Assembly (NCBI GenBank): GCA_026002855.1
Contig: BPGD01000001.1
Span: forward strand, 2,922,001-2,986,000
DNA: 64,000 nt
From: Bryobacteraceae bacterium
GTDB lineage: Bacteria; Acidobacteriota; Terriglobia; Bryobacterales; Bryobacteraceae
Direction: 5' to 3'
This document shows, piece after piece, positions 9,251 through 20,383 of the stretch. How positions within the stretch are numbered: position 1 is the stretch's first letter; each line of letters starts with the position of its first letter. The translations under genes and the position numbers were made by a program. The notes beneath the pieces are model-generated. The model had not been told where the DNA came from, did no database searches, and worked only from the letters and a program-made list of their open reading frames with translations.

Positions 9251-9997
9251 TCACCTGCCCGGGTTCATGAACCGCGCCTTGGCGTACTTGAGAAACGTAT
9301 ACAGCGCCGCCATGTAAGCGATGGCCAGGCCCTCCACGCCGTCCAGGAAGCCCCGCTTCAGTACATAAGTGCGGAAAAATGTCCACGCCGGCTCCGCCAG
9401 CAGATGCCGGTAGCCGATCCGGGCCCCGCGCGCCGCCAGCTCCTCGGCCGCCAGCGTCGTGTAGCGGTCCATCGTCTTCAGGTGCTCGCTCAGCGACCCG
9501 CAGGTGAAATGCAGCAGGTTGCCCTGTAGGTGGCCGACGCGCCCGTCGCAGACCACCGACTCATGCACGTAGTCGCCCACCCACCGCGCCTTGCGCCGGT
9601 CGAACAGCCGGATCTTGCGGTCCGGATACCAGCCGGAATACAGGATCCATTTGCCGAGATACTGCGCCAGCCTGGGCACGGTGTAGGCGTCGTACCGCGG
9701 CCCGTTCTTCTTGAGCTGCCAGATCTCGGCTTCCAGGTCCTCGCTCAGCGCCTCGTCGGCGTCGATCGAAAGAATCCAGTCATGCGACGCCTGTTCGGAG
9801 GCGAAATTCTTCTGCCCGGCATAGCCGCGCCAGCCGGCCTCGATCACACGCGCCCCGAACCGCCGCGCGATTTCCACCGTGCGGTCCGTCGAGCCGGAGT
9901 CGACCACGAGAATTTCATCGCAACAGCGCAGGCTTTCAATGGCCCGCGGCACGTTGCGTTCTTCATTGAACGTGATGATCGTGGCCGAAATCTTCAT
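9251..9997 (-). CDS. GT2 glycosyltransferase, WaaE/KdtX-like
   Basis: Predicted inverting GT-A enzyme of the type that adds glucose or a related sugar to the LPS inner core. It begins MKISATIITFNEERNVPRAI, then LVVDSGSTDRT and the metal-binding SIDADEAL. The later PDRKIRLF and WVGDYVHESV segments are typical of the WaaE/KdtX group. I took the ATG at 9997, which directly precedes the first strand, rather than 10018, which would overlap the upstream stop codon. Length is about 248 residues. The downstream GT4 gene begins four bases after its stop, so they form one operon. Confidence 0.85.
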   Translation of the reverse strand: MKISATIITFNEERNVPRAIESLRCCDEILVVDSGSTDRTVEIARRFGARVIEAGWRGYAGQKNFASEQASHDWILSIDADEALSEDLEAEIWQLKKNGPRYDAYTVPRLAQYLGKWILYSGWYPDRKIRLFDRRKARWVGDYVHESVVCDGRVGHLQGNLLHFTCGSLSEHLKTMDRYTTLAAEELAARGARIGYRHLLAEPAWTFFRTYVLKRGFLDGVEGLAIAYMAALYTFLKYAKARFMNPGR

Positions 9998-10005
9998 GCC
10001 GGCTG

Positions 10006-10983
10006 TCAGGGCAGCCAACCCTGCCCGTTATTGTACAGAACGGGCGCCGGAATGAAGCTCAGCGCGAAGATCACCACCGTGAGAGCGAACACGCGCTGCC
10101 GCCCTGGCCCGAGCGGAGCGACGTCGTACACATGAAAGTGACGCCGCCCGATGAAGAACAGCACCGCCGCCCACACCCACCACGGCCAGTAGACGAACCC
10201 GAGCAGTGCCATCGCGCCGATCGCCGCCGTCGAGATGGCGCGGTGCCTCTCGCCGAAGCACGCATACACGATGTGGCCGCCGTCAAGCTGCCCGATCGGA
10301 AGCAGATTCAGCGACGTCGCCAGCAGCCCCACCCACGCCGCCCGCGCCACCGGATGCAGATAAATGTCCTCTGATGGCACGCCCGGAAACAGCCACATCT
10401 CCAGCAGCCGCACCAGCAGCGGCGAGCCGAACTGGATCTCGCTCTGCTGCCCGATGCCCGGCGCCACCTGCGACAGCGCCATGCCGACGCCGAGCACCGG
10501 AATCACGAACAGAAACCCGGCCAGCGGCCCCGCCACCCCCACATCGAACAGCTCCCGACGGCTCTTCACCGCCGAGCGGAAGCGGATGAACGCGCCAAAG
10601 GTGCCGATGAAGGTCGGCGCCGGCAGAAAGTACGGCAGGCTCGCGTCAATGTCGTGGTAGTAGCAGGCCAGCCAGTGGCCGGCCTCGTGCGCCAGCAGCA
10701 CCAGCATCAGCGCCAGCGCGTACGGCAGCCCGTCCACCAGCAGGCGCGGCTCGCGCATGGCGTCCGTGAACGCGCTCAGATCCTGCTCCAGATCAAACGG
10801 AGGAAGCTGGTGCGTGAAGTTGTAATGCAGACGCGCACCGAGGGCCGTCGTCGTGAACAGTGTCGCCGCAAACAGCAGAATATGCAGCCAGAGCCGTGGT
10901 TGGCCCAGCAGCGTCCGTGCCAGCGAAGGCGGCGCCCAGAAGGGCTCAGAATACGGGCGCGCGTCTTCAGGCCGCGGATACAC
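10006..10983 (-). CDS. Site-2-protease family (M50) membrane metallopeptidase
   Basis: Polytopic membrane zinc protease of the EGY1-like M50 group, with unknown substrate. The zinc motif HEAGH lies near residue 100 and the third ligand in NLLPIGQLDGGH near residue 225; both are intact. There are about seven hydrophobic helices and no PDZ domain, which separates it from RseP. The start is GTG at 10983. The family usually cuts membrane-bound regulators within the bilayer, but no obvious substrate gene is nearby. The GT2 gene starts eight bases after its stop codon. Confidence 0.88.
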   Translation of the reverse strand: MYPRPEDARPYSEPFWAPPSLARTLLGQPRLWLHILLFAATLFTTTALGARLHYNFTHQLPPFDLEQDLSAFTDAMREPRLLVDGLPYALALMLVLLAHEAGHWLACYYHDIDASLPYFLPAPTFIGTFGAFIRFRSAVKSRRELFDVGVAGPLAGFLFVIPVLGVGMALSQVAPGIGQQSEIQFGSPLLVRLLEMWLFPGVPSEDIYLHPVARAAWVGLLATSLNLLPIGQLDGGHIVYACFGERHRAISTAAIGAMALLGFVYWPWWVWAAVLFFIGRRHFHVYDVAPLGPGRQRVFALTVVIFALSFIPAPVLYNNGQGWLP

Positions 10984-11001
10984 GGGAAGCCGGATGCCGC
11001 C

Positions 11002-11271
11002 TCAGTCGAGTGACTGCAATTCCTTGCCGGGCTTGAAGCGGACGGCCTTGCCGGGCGGGATGGCGACCTCTTCGCCGGTGCGCGGATTGCGGCCGATGCC
11101 CGTCTTGCGCGGGCGCACCGTGAAGATGCCGAAACCGCGCAGCTCGATGCGCTCTCCCTGGGCCAGGGCGCGCTTCATCGATTCGAACACGGTTTCCACG
11201 GCCATTTCCGCCTTCGTCTTCGTGATGCCCGTGCGGTTGACGACCTCGTTGACGATATCCAGCTTGATCAA
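11002..11271 (-). CDS. HU/IHF-family nucleoid protein, TTG start
   Basis: Small basic DNA-bending dimer of 89 residues that compacts the nucleoid. The start is a TTG (11269-11271) placed five bases after a perfect AGGAGG (complement of 11277-11282). The first residues IKLDIVNEVVNRTG align with the HU/IHF N-terminus, so longer upstream frames are wrong. The DNA-binding arm reads GFGIFTVRPRKTGIGRNPRTGE, with the intercalating Pro in GRNP. HU and IHF subunits cannot be separated reliably by eye. It is divergent from the flavin reductase gene. Confidence 0.92.
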   Translation of the reverse strand: MIKLDIVNEVVNRTGITKTKAEMAVETVFESMKRALAQGERIELRGFGIFTVRPRKTGIGRNPRTGEEVAIPPGKAVRFKPGKELQSLD

Positions 11272-11353
11272 GTGCGCCTCCTGTCGGGAGAGTATCGGCC
11301 GCGGGGCGCCTCCGCCCCATTGCAAACCATATGATAGGATTAGGTTTTTAGCC

Positions 11354-11854
11354 TTGTCAAGCTCGCACCAGAAGAATGCCGCCCTCACGCCGGCCCTCTT
11401 CCGCCGCGCCTGCGGCGCCTTTGCCACCGGTGTCGCCGTGGCCACCGTCATGGGGCGCGACGGCAAGCCGCACGGCCTCACCGTCAACTCATTCACGTCC
11501 GTCTCGCTGCACCCGCCGCTGGTGCTCATCTGCATCGGCCACCGCGCCGCCACGCACGGGCCGTTTTCCACGGCCCCGCATTTTGCCCTGAATTTCCTCG
11601 ACGAGACGCAGCGCGAGCTCTCCGAACGCTTCGCCTCCTCGCATCCGGCCCGCTTCGAAGGGCTGCTCTGGTCGCCCGGCGCCACCGGAGCGCCCGTTCT
11701 CGAAGGTGCGCTCGCCGTGCTCGAGTGCGAAACGTGGAAAAGAATGGATGCGGGCGACCACACCGTTTTCTTCGGACTCGTGCAGCATGCCCGGGTCCGC
11801 GAGGGCCGCCCCCTCGTCTATTTCGCCGGCGGCTACCGCCGCCTGGCGGACTGA
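11354..11854 (+). CDS. Flavin reductase-like (FMN-binding split-barrel) protein
   Basis: About 166 residues of the flavin reductase-like domain, which uses NAD(P)H to reduce FMN/FAD for partner monooxygenases or acts as a flavoprotein itself. Family features are FRRACGAFATGVAVAT, GLTVNSFTSVSLHPPLVLICI, the FALNFL strand and HTVFFGLV near the end. The only plausible start in frame is TTG 11354, since no ATG or GTG precedes the conserved domain closely. That makes two neighbouring genes, this and the divergent HU gene, with TTG starts. No monooxygenase is adjacent. It ends exactly against the convergent tpx stop. Confidence 0.82.
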   Translation: MSSSHQKNAALTPALFRRACGAFATGVAVATVMGRDGKPHGLTVNSFTSVSLHPPLVLICIGHRAATHGPFSTAPHFALNFLDETQRELSERFASSHPARFEGLLWSPGATGAPVLEGALAVLECETWKRMDAGDHTVFFGLVQHARVREGRPLVYFAGGYRRLAD

Positions 11855-12361
11855 TCAGCCCGCCAGTTCTTTCAGCTTCGCCAGCACCGCCTCGTAATCG
11901 GGGTGCTGCGCCACCTCCGGCACATATTCCACATATTGCAGAATATCGTTGCCGTCCAGCACAAAAATGGCGCGGCTTTCAATCCGCCAGTCCCGGATCA
12001 GCGTGCCATAATTTTCGCCGAAACTCGCGTATTTGTGGTCGCTGATCATCTTCACATGATCGGCGCCGAAGCTCGTGCACCAGCGGTTCTGCGCAAACGG
12101 CAGATCCATGCTGATCGTGTAGAAACTTACCTGCGGGAACCTGGCCGCTTCGTCGTTGAAGCGCTTTGTCTGCGCGTCGCAGACCGGCGTGTCCAGCGAG
12201 GGCACGACGCTGAAAACGCGGATCCCCTTGCCCGTCGAGGCCAGCGTCACCGGCTGCATCGACCTGTCGACCGCCTGAAAGTCCGGCGCCTTGTCGCCCG
12301 CTTTCAGCTCCGGCCCCACCAGCTCGAGCGGCATCCCCTTGAATGTCGTTGTCCGTGCCAT
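11855..12361 (-). CDS. tpx: Thiol peroxidase (2-Cys peroxiredoxin, Tpx type)
   Basis: Thioredoxin-dependent peroxidase reducing H2O2 and alkyl hydroperoxides. 168 residues. The peroxidatic cysteine is in PSLDTPVCDAQTKRF (the TPVC motif near residue 60) and the resolving cysteine in RWCTSFGADH near residue 95, the Tpx spacing. The start ATG (12361) follows an AGGAGG-type site at close to optimal distance, which decides it over the longer open frame to 12523. The reductant thioredoxin is not encoded here. Confidence 0.95.
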   Translation of the reverse strand: MARTTTFKGMPLELVGPELKAGDKAPDFQAVDRSMQPVTLASTGKGIRVFSVVPSLDTPVCDAQTKRFNDEAARFPQVSFYTISMDLPFAQNRWCTSFGADHVKMISDHKYASFGENYGTLIRDWRIESRAIFVLDGNDILQYVEYVPEVAQHPDYEAVLAKLKELAG

Positions 12362-12392
12362 CGGTCCTCCTTTGCGGGTGATTTCGTACGGT

Positions 12393-14399
<2,007 letters not shown>

Positions 14400-14511
14400 G
14401 CGAGTTCTGGAACCGCTATCCTCGAAACGGAACGCCCGGCCCCGAAACACGGCGCGGGCGTCAAGTCTCGGGTGGAGCGCGAACAGGCGTCTCCACAGGA
14501 AAGTTGGATTC

Positions 14512-15867
14512 ATGACCGATTTCGAAAGCTTCAGCAAACAGGCCCTCGACGAATTGATCGAGTGGCTCCGCATCCCGAGCATCAGCACGCTGCCCGAGCA
14601 CCGGCCCGACATGGAGCGCGCTGCCGCCTTCGTCAGGAACGCGCTCGAGCGGGCGGGCATGACAGACACGGCGCTCGTCGACCGCGGCGGACATCCGATG
14701 GTCTACGCCGAATGGCTCGGCGCGCCCGGTAAACCGACGCTTCTCCTCTATGGCCACTACGACGTCCAGCCCGCCGATCCGCTCGAAGAGTGGATCTCGC
14801 CGCCCTTTGAGCCGCAGATCCGCAACGGCAATCTCTACGCCCGCGGCGCCACCGACGACAAGGGCCAGACGTGGATCCTCGTCAAGGCTGTTGAAAGGCT
14901 GATGCGCCGCGACGGGCGGCTCCCGGTCAACGTCCGCTTCCTCATCGAGGGCGAGGAAGAATCAGGCGGCGAGTCCATCGCCAGATATGTCGCCGAAAAG
15001 CCGCCCCGGCTCGCCGCCGACGCGGCCGTCATCTGCGACAGCGAAATGTTCGCACCCGGACTGCCGTCCATCTGCACCGGCCTGCGCGGCATCGTCTACG
15101 GCGAGCTCCACGTCGAGGGCGCGCGCCAGGATCTCCACTCGGGCGTCTACGGCGGCGTCGCGCCCAACCCGCTGATGGCCATCGCCGAAATTCTCACCGC
15201 GCTCAAGAACCGCGATGGCCACATCCTCATCCCCGGCTTCTACGATCGCGTGCGCGAACCCGCGCCGGCTGAAAAGGAAGCCTGGGCCCGCCTGCCGTTC
15301 GACGAAAAGGAATACCTCGAAAAAGAAATCGGCGCCCCCGAGCTCACCGGCGAACCCGGCTTCTCCGTGTTCGAGCGCACCTGGGCGCGCCCCACCCTGG
15401 AGGTGCACGGCATCCGCGGCGGCTTCACCGGAGAAGGCGCGAAGACCGTCATTCCGGCCCGCGCCGTGGCCAAGATTTCCATGCGTCTTGTGCCCGACCA
15501 GCGCCCCGAGGAGGCGGTCGAGCAGTTGAAGGACGCCATCGCCAGAGCCACCCCGCGCGGCGTCCGCGCCTCGTTCCGCCTTCTTCACGGCGCGCCGGCC
15601 AGCCTCGTCGATCCCGAAAACCGCTTCGTCCGCGAGGCCGCCCTGGCGCTGGAAGAGGTTTTCGGCCGCAAGACCGTCTTCATCCGCAGCGGCGGCTCCA
15701 TCCCCATCGTCGGCCTGTTCAACGAACACCTGGGCATTCCCAGCGTCCTGATGGGATTCGGGCTGCCCGACGACAACCTCCACGCGCCCAACGAAAAGTT
15801 CCACGTGCCGAACTTTTACCTGGGGCTGGACTCGGTCGTGCGCTACTTCGAGCGGCTCGGGGCCTGA
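14512..15867 (+). CDS. M20-family dipeptidase/metallopeptidase
   Basis: Zinc-dependent peptidase of the M20A/CNDP-like group, 451 residues, probably cytosolic because no signal is seen. Metal and catalytic residues are visible: [10 protein letters not shown] (His and catalytic Asp), GATDDKGQ (bridging Asp), [10 protein letters not shown] (Glu pair), CDSEMF (Asp) and the final His in NLHAPNEKF. The dimerisation (lid) domain lies between about residues 200 and 330, with [13 protein letters not shown]. The start ATG follows AGGAAAG about ten bases upstream. It is divergent from the DUF255 gene and convergent with the nfn pair. Confidence 0.92.
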   Translation: MTDFESFSKQALDELIEWLRIPSISTLPEHRPDMERAAAFVRNALERAGMTDTALVDRGGHPMVYAEWLGAPGKPTLLLYGHYDVQPADPLEEWISPPFEPQIRNGNLYARGATDDKGQTWILVKAVERLMRRDGRLPVNVRFLIEGEEESGGESIARYVAEKPPRLAADAAVICDSEMFAPGLPSICTGLRGIVYGELHVEGARQDLHSGVYGGVAPNPLMAIAEILTALKNRDGHILIPGFYDRVREPAPAEKEAWARLPFDEKEYLEKEIGAPELTGEPGFSVFERTWARPTLEVHGIRGGFTGEGAKTVIPARAVAKISMRLVPDQRPEEAVEQLKDAIARATPRGVRASFRLLHGAPASLVDPENRFVREAALALEEVFGRKTVFIRSGGSIPIVGLFNEHLGIPSVLMGFGLPDDNLHAPNEKFHVPNFYLGLDSVVRYFERLGA

Positions 15868-15894
15868 CCGCGCCCCGGCCCGGCCCGCTCTGGA

Positions 15895-16728
15895 CTACCG
15901 CAGCCCGAGCTTGCAGTCGTGCTGGAGCGCAATCTGCTCCAGGTCGCGATAGGCGCGGTTGCGGCGGGCCATCTCATCGAAGTCCACCTCGTGGGCGTCG
16001 AAACACGGCCCGTCGACGCAGGCGAAACGCACCTGCCCGCCCACGGTGACGCGGCAGCCGCCGCACATCCCCGTGCCGTCGATCATGATCGGGTTCAGGC
16101 TTGCGTGCAGCTTCAGCCCCCAGCCGCGCGTCGCCTCCGCCGCTGCTTTCATCATCGGGATCGGCCCAATCACGTGGCCTTCGGCGAAGCTGCCCGGCCC
16201 GGCCAGGCTCAGCAGGAGCTGGACGACGTTGCCGTGAAAGCCGTAGCTGCCATCATCGGTCGCCCAGTGGACTTCGTCGCAGCAGGCGCGCAGCTCGGCG
16301 TCCAGAATCCGGTACGAATCGGACCGCGCGCCGCACAGCGCCACCACCGTGTTGCCCGCCTCTTTGTAAGCCCGCGCCACCGGCAGCAGCTCGGCCACGC
16401 CCACTCCTCCGGCCATGCACAGCACCCGCTCGCCGGCGCAGATCTCGGCCGGCTCGCCCAGCGGGCCCACCACGTCGCACAGCGAATCGCCCGGCTCCAG
16501 CGACACCGCCTCGCGCGTCGTCTTGCCCACCGCCTGAATCACCATCGTGATCGACTGCCGCTCGGCGTTGGAGCCAACAATCGTCAGCGGAATCCGCTCG
16601 CTGTGCTCCAGCGGGCGGATGATGATGAACTGCCCGGCGCGCCACCGCTTCTGGATGCGCGGTGCCACCACCTCCATCCATGTGATCTCCGGCGCGAGCT
16701 GACGCTTGTCCAGAATCAGCGCGCTCAT
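15895..16728 (-). CDS. nfnA: NfnA/NfnS-type FAD and [2Fe-2S] subunit of NADH-dependent ferredoxin:NADP oxidoreductase
   Basis: Small subunit, 277 residues, related to dihydroorotate dehydrogenase electron-transfer subunits. The FAD domain has RAGQFIIIRP and RIPLTIVG; the NAD domain has CMAGGVGVAELLP and later GPIPMMKAA. The C-terminal [2Fe-2S] cysteines are in GTGMCGGCRVTV, ACVDGPCFDAHEVDF. The start ATG (16728) overlaps the stop of the upstream gene by four bases and follows GAGGAGGTG. With its partner it forms a predicted flavin-based electron-bifurcating complex linking NADH, NADPH and ferredoxin. A role as sulfide dehydrogenase-like or stand-alone ferredoxin-NADP reductase cannot be excluded from sequence. 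Confidence 0.88.
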   Translation of the reverse strand: MSALILDKRQLAPEITWMEVVAPRIQKRWRAGQFIIIRPLEHSERIPLTIVGSNAERQSITMVIQAVGKTTREAVSLEPGDSLCDVVGPLGEPAEICAGERVLCMAGGVGVAELLPVARAYKEAGNTVVALCGARSDSYRILDAELRACCDEVHWATDDGSYGFHGNVVQLLLSLAGPGSFAEGHVIGPIPMMKAAAEATRGWGLKLHASLNPIMIDGTGMCGGCRVTVGGQVRFACVDGPCFDAHEVDFDEMARRNRAYRDLEQIALQHDCKLGLR

Positions 16729-18161
16729 GCTTTCACCTCCTCGCGCGCCTCGCGCGCTCCGCTCAGCGCCTCGTGAATGGCCCGGGCCGCCGCCCGGCCG
16801 TCCTTCATCGCCAGGATCACCGTCGAGCCGCCCCGCACCACGTCGCCACCGGCAAAGACCTTCGGAATTGACGTCTCGCCCCACTCGTTGATCACGATCT
16901 TGCCCCGCCTGGTCACGAGTTGCGGCGTCGACTTCTGCAACGTCGGGTTCGGCGCCTGCCCAATGGCGGCGATCACCGTCTCGGCCGGAATGCGGAACTC
17001 CGACCCCGGCACCGGCACCGGCGCGCGCCGCCCGCTTTCGTCCGGCTCGCCCAGCTCCATCCGGATGCACTCCATCTCGCGCACATACCCGTTTTCATCG
17101 CCATACAGCGCCACCGGCGCCGCCAGAAACTCGAACCGCACGCCTTCTTCCTCGGCGTGCTCGATCTCTTCGAGACGCGCCTTCAGCTCCGCCCGCCCCC
17201 GCCGGTACAGAATGGTCACGTCGCTGCCCAGCCGCACCGCCCACCGCGCCGCGTCCATCGCCGAGTTGCCGCCGCCCACCACCACCGTGTGCCTGCCCAC
17301 CCGCACCGGCGTTGGCGACTCCGGAAATTTGTAAGCCTCCATCAGGTTGACGCGCGTCAGGAACTCGTTCGCCGTGTACACCCCGATCAGGTTCTCGCCC
17401 GGAATGCCCATCAGGTACGGCAGCCCCGCCCCTGTCCCGATGAAAATCGCCTCGTAGCCTTCCTCAAAAAGATCCTCAATCGTCGCCGTCTTGCCCACGA
17501 TGAAGTCCGGCACGAACTCCACGCCCATGTTCTGTAACCGCGCGATCTCCTCATGCAGGATCTCCCGCGGCAGGCGGAAATTTGGAATGCCGTAAGCCAT
17601 TACCCCGCCAAGCTGGTGCAGCGCCTCGAACACCGTCACCCGGTAGTTCAGCCGCACCAGGTCATAAGCGGCGATCAGCGACGCCGGCCCGCTGCCCACC
17701 AGCGCCACCTTCTTGCCCGTCGGCTTCGGATAGCTGTCGGCCAGTTCCTTCATCCGCAGCCGCGCATGGTCAGCGGCGAACCGCTCCAGCGACCCGATCG
17801 CCACCGGATCCCACCTCTTGCCCACCACGCACGCGCTCTCGCAGAACAGCTCGTGCTGGCAGACGCGCCCGCAGACGCCAGGGAACGGGCTCTGCTCGCT
17901 GATCACGTCATGCGCGCCCTGGAAGTCGCCCTCCACGATGCGCAGAATGAAGCGCTTGATGTCGATGTGCAGCGGGCAGGCCTCCGCACACACCGGCTTC
18001 TGGCACTGGAGGCAGCGCTGCGCCTCCAGTTGCGCCTGCTCGGCCGTGTAGCCGAGCGCCACTTCGTCGGCCGTGCGGCGGCGGCGTTCCGGATCCAGCA
18101 GCGGCAGCGGCTGGCGGGGCAGCTTCGGGTTGGGTTTGTGTTTCGGCGGAGGGGCGGGCAT
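16725..18161 (-). CDS. nfnB: NfnB/GltD-like NADPH-binding Fe-S flavoprotein subunit
   Basis: 478-residue GltD-type flavoprotein. The N-terminal domain has two [4Fe-4S] cysteine sets, CLQCQKPVCAEACPLHIDI and CGRVCQHELFCESACV. It then has the FAD Rossmann motif VALVGSGPASLIAAYDL and the NADPH Rossmann motif VVVGGGNSAMDAARWA, ending with the FAD-contacting FAGGDVVRGGSTVI. I start at ATG 18161, five bases after AGGAG; GTG 18167 is a weaker alternative. Because the next gene encodes NfnA rather than a large glutamate synthase, the bifurcating Nfn complex is the better reading than glutamate synthase small subunit. Confidence 0.88.
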   Translation of the reverse strand: MPAPPPKHKPNPKLPRQPLPLLDPERRRRTADEVALGYTAEQAQLEAQRCLQCQKPVCAEACPLHIDIKRFILRIVEGDFQGAHDVISEQSPFPGVCGRVCQHELFCESACVVGKRWDPVAIGSLERFAADHARLRMKELADSYPKPTGKKVALVGSGPASLIAAYDLVRLNYRVTVFEALHQLGGVMAYGIPNFRLPREILHEEIARLQNMGVEFVPDFIVGKTATIEDLFEEGYEAIFIGTGAGLPYLMGIPGENLIGVYTANEFLTRVNLMEAYKFPESPTPVRVGRHTVVVGGGNSAMDAARWAVRLGSDVTILYRRGRAELKARLEEIEHAEEEGVRFEFLAAPVALYGDENGYVREMECIRMELGEPDESGRRAPVPVPGSEFRIPAETVIAAIGQAPNPTLQKSTPQLVTRRGKIVINEWGETSIPKVFAGGDVVRGGSTVILAMKDGRAAARAIHEALSGAREAREEVKA

Positions 18162-18270
18162 ACGCACTCCTATTCTAGCAATCGGGATTCAAAACTCCGG
18201 ATTCGGTGACAACCCGGCCCGGCGTCCGTGGCCTGCCCGCCCCCTCCTCCAGCCGGCTAAGGCCTGTCCC

Positions 18271-18831
18271 TCACGGCTGCCCAAACTGCTTCTTTGCCTG
18301 CTCGGTCACTTCCCAAAAGTAAAGCGTCTTGCCGTTCACTTCGATCTTCTTCTCCGGTTTCCAGTCGCCCATGTCGAAGCTGTGGCTCACGACGCGCGTC
18401 CCGGGGCGCAGCTCGCGCAGCAGCTTCGGCCGCAACCGCAGGTTCACCTCCGGCAGCAAATACAGCGTCACCACCGTGGCCCGGCTGATGTCGGCGTCAA
18501 ACAGGTTCTTTTCGATGAACTCAACGCGGTCCTCGACGCCCGCCTTCTTCGCGTTTTCCTTCGCCTCGGCGATCCGTTGCGGGTTCAGGTCATAACCCAT
18601 GCCCCGCGCGCCGAACTTCTCCGCCGCCATCACCACAATGCGCCCGTCGCCGCAGCCGAGGTCAATGACAAAATCGCCCGGCTTTACGCTAGCCAGCTTC
18701 AGCATCGCTTCCGCCACCGGATAGGGCGTGGGCACATAGGGCACGTCGCCGCCGTATTCGTCATATTGCCCCAGCGCCACCCAGGGCAGCATCAGAAAGG
18801 CAAATACCAGAAAAGCCGTACTGCGTTTCAT
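18271..18831 (-). CDS. Class I SAM-dependent methyltransferase with a Sec signal peptide
   Basis: 186 residues. The first 21 look like a classical Sec signal: KR, then a hydrophobic core FLVFAFLMLPWVALG and a likely cut before QYDEY. What follows is a Rossmann methyltransferase: motif I VIDLGCGDGRIVVMAAEK, motif II GYDLNP, then NLFDADI and LYLLPEVNLRLRP. The export signal is odd, because S-adenosylmethionine is made in the cytoplasm. The protein might stay anchored by an uncut N-terminus, be periplasmic with another ligand, or use a different start. The only neighbour in the same direction is nfnB, 109 bp away. Substrate unknown. Confidence 0.8.
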   Translation of the reverse strand: MKRSTAFLVFAFLMLPWVALGQYDEYGGDVPYVPTPYPVAEAMLKLASVKPGDFVIDLGCGDGRIVVMAAEKFGARGMGYDLNPQRIAEAKENAKKAGVEDRVEFIEKNLFDADISRATVVTLYLLPEVNLRLRPKLLRELRPGTRVVSHSFDMGDWKPEKKIEVNGKTLYFWEVTEQAKKQFGQP

Positions 18832-19186
18832 GGCTGAAGGCTATCACAGCAGCCTTCCCCCAAAGGCCGCGCCCACTTTCCGGCAACCCGCCACGGCCAA
18901 CAGAGCCGTGACTGAAGCTCGCCCGAAGCACGAGCGGCGGGAGCGGACAGCCGCGGCGTGCCCCCTAGGCGCAGGCCACGCCGGGCCGCGCCGTCGGCCG
19001 CTCGTTCCCTCAACGCTCCGCGCCCTTCACTGGCGGCCCCGATGAGCGGGATTTTCGAGTGAGCCTTCACGACGCTGCTGATATCGGACAGCGTCATGGA
19101 GGCTCTCTGTGGTAGACGCCCCGCCCCGGCTCTCTCTGCTACCGGCCCGTCAGGGCCGCTTCGTATACTGAAAAAAGCGCCCCGCC
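18832..19186 (+). promoter_or_regulatory. 355-bp intergenic region with a candidate promoter for the MFS-queC-queE operon
   Basis: No gene is supported. Near its right end are a perfect hairpin CGGCCC-GTCA-GGGCCG (19143-19158) and a -10-like TATACT at 19164-19169, only 17 bp before the ATG of the transporter. No good -35 box or ribosome site is visible, so the transcript may be almost leaderless. I looked for a preQ1 riboswitch and did not see one. Confidence 0.35.
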
Positions 19187-20383
19187 ATGAACGCATCCGC
19201 CCCGGCACTGGCAGCTCCGGAGACCACTGCGCGCCTGCGCTCCGGCGCCCTTGCGCTCCTCCTGCTCTCGCTCGGACATTTTCTCGTCGATTTGTACTCG
19301 GGCAGCCTCGGCGTCCTTCAGCCGCTCATCATTCAGCGCCTTGGACTCACGCTCGCGCAGGCCGGCCTGCTCGGCGGCCTGCTCGTCTTCAGCTCCTCGG
19401 TCACTCAGCCCCTCTACGGCTACCTCTCGGACCGCTTCCGCTCGCCGCTGTTTTCCGCCCTCGGCCCTGCCGTTGCCGGGCTGTTCATCCTCTCCGGGGC
19501 GCTGGCCCCGAACTACCCGGCCGCGCTCGCCCTCATGCTGGCCGGCGGCGCCGGCGTCAGCGCCTTCCACCCGCAGGCTTCCTCCTGGGCGGCTGCCGGC
19601 ATGCGCTCACACCGCGCCCGCTGGATGGCCGTCTTCATCAGCTCCGGCACGCTCGGCATCGCCGCCGCTCCGGTCTTCTTCAAGGAATTCCTCGCCCGCT
19701 TTGGCCCCTCGAATCTCCTCTGGGCGGCTGCGCCCGGCGTCGCGCTCTCGCTGGTTTGCCTGGCGCTGATCCGGCCGCCGCTGGAGGTCCGACCGGCCGG
19801 GCGCAGCTTCGACTGGCCCGCCCTCCGCGCCGTCCTCCGCCCTCTCTCGATCCTCTATTGGGGCGTCTTCTTCCGCTCCGCCGTCCAGGTGGTCTTCGCC
19901 CAGTTCCTCGTCCTCTATTTGAGCCGCGAGCGCGGCTACAGCCTCCATGCGGCCGCCTACACGCTCAGCACGTATCTGGCGGCGGGCGCGCTCGGCGGCA
20001 TCGCCGGCGGCCAGCTCTCGGCCTGGCTCGGCCCGAAGCGCGTCATCCAGCACTCCTTCCTCTGGTCGGCGCCGTTGATGGCCATCTTTTTCCTGACGCG
20101 TTCCCCGTGGGGCGTTGCCTGCCTCATCGCCGGCGGTCTTGTGCTTCTTTTCACGATCCCCGTCAACGTCACCGTCGCCCAGCGGCTCGCCCCCACCCAG
20201 GCAGGAACCGTCTCGGCGCTGCTGATGGGCTTCGCCTGGGGCGCGGCCGGCATGATCTTCGTCCCCTTCACCGGCTGGCTCGCCGATCGCACCTCCCTCC
20301 ACACGGCGCTGGCCTCGCTGCTCGTCTTCCCCGTGCTGGGCTTCTGGCTCAGCCGCAAGCTGCCGGAGGACCTCTCCGAATGA
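19187..20383 (+). CDS. MFS transporter, fosmidomycin-resistance (Fsr)-like
   Basis: 398-residue inner-membrane transporter with twelve predicted helices. The opening [20 protein letters not shown] and the [11 protein letters not shown] segment are characteristic of the Fsr-like branch. The MFS loop motif appears as [10 protein letters not shown]. The protein family includes drug exporters, but substrates are mostly untested. Its stop codon overlaps the queC start by four bases, so it is translationally coupled to two queuosine-precursor enzymes. By context it could move a 7-deazaguanine intermediate or base; that is inference only. Confidence 0.85.
   Translation: MNASAPALAAPETTARLRSGALALLLLSLGHFLVDLYSGSLGVLQPLIIQRLGLTLAQAGLLGGLLVFSSSVTQPLYGYLSDRFRSPLFSALGPAVAGLFILSGALAPNYPAALALMLAGGAGVSAFHPQASSWAAAGMRSHRARWMAVFISSGTLGIAAAPVFFKEFLARFGPSNLLWAAAPGVALSLVCLALIRPPLEVRPAGRSFDWPALRAVLRPLSILYWGVFFRSAVQVVFAQFLVLYLSRERGYSLHAAAYTLSTYLAAGALGGIAGGQLSAWLGPKRVIQHSFLWSAPLMAIFFLTRSPWGVACLIAGGLVLLFTIPVNVTVAQRLAPTQAGTVSALLMGFAWGAAGMIFVPFTGWLADRTSLHTALASLLVFPVLGFWLSRKLPEDLSE

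Noticed and set aside
16725-18161. Glutamate synthase small subunit
   Set aside because: The motifs fit GltD, but the neighbour is an NfnA-type subunit and no large subunit is present.
19032-19186. preQ1 riboswitch upstream of the MFS-queC-queE operon
   Set aside because: No short C-rich loop hairpin with the A-rich tail that defines preQ1-I; only a simple GC hairpin is present.
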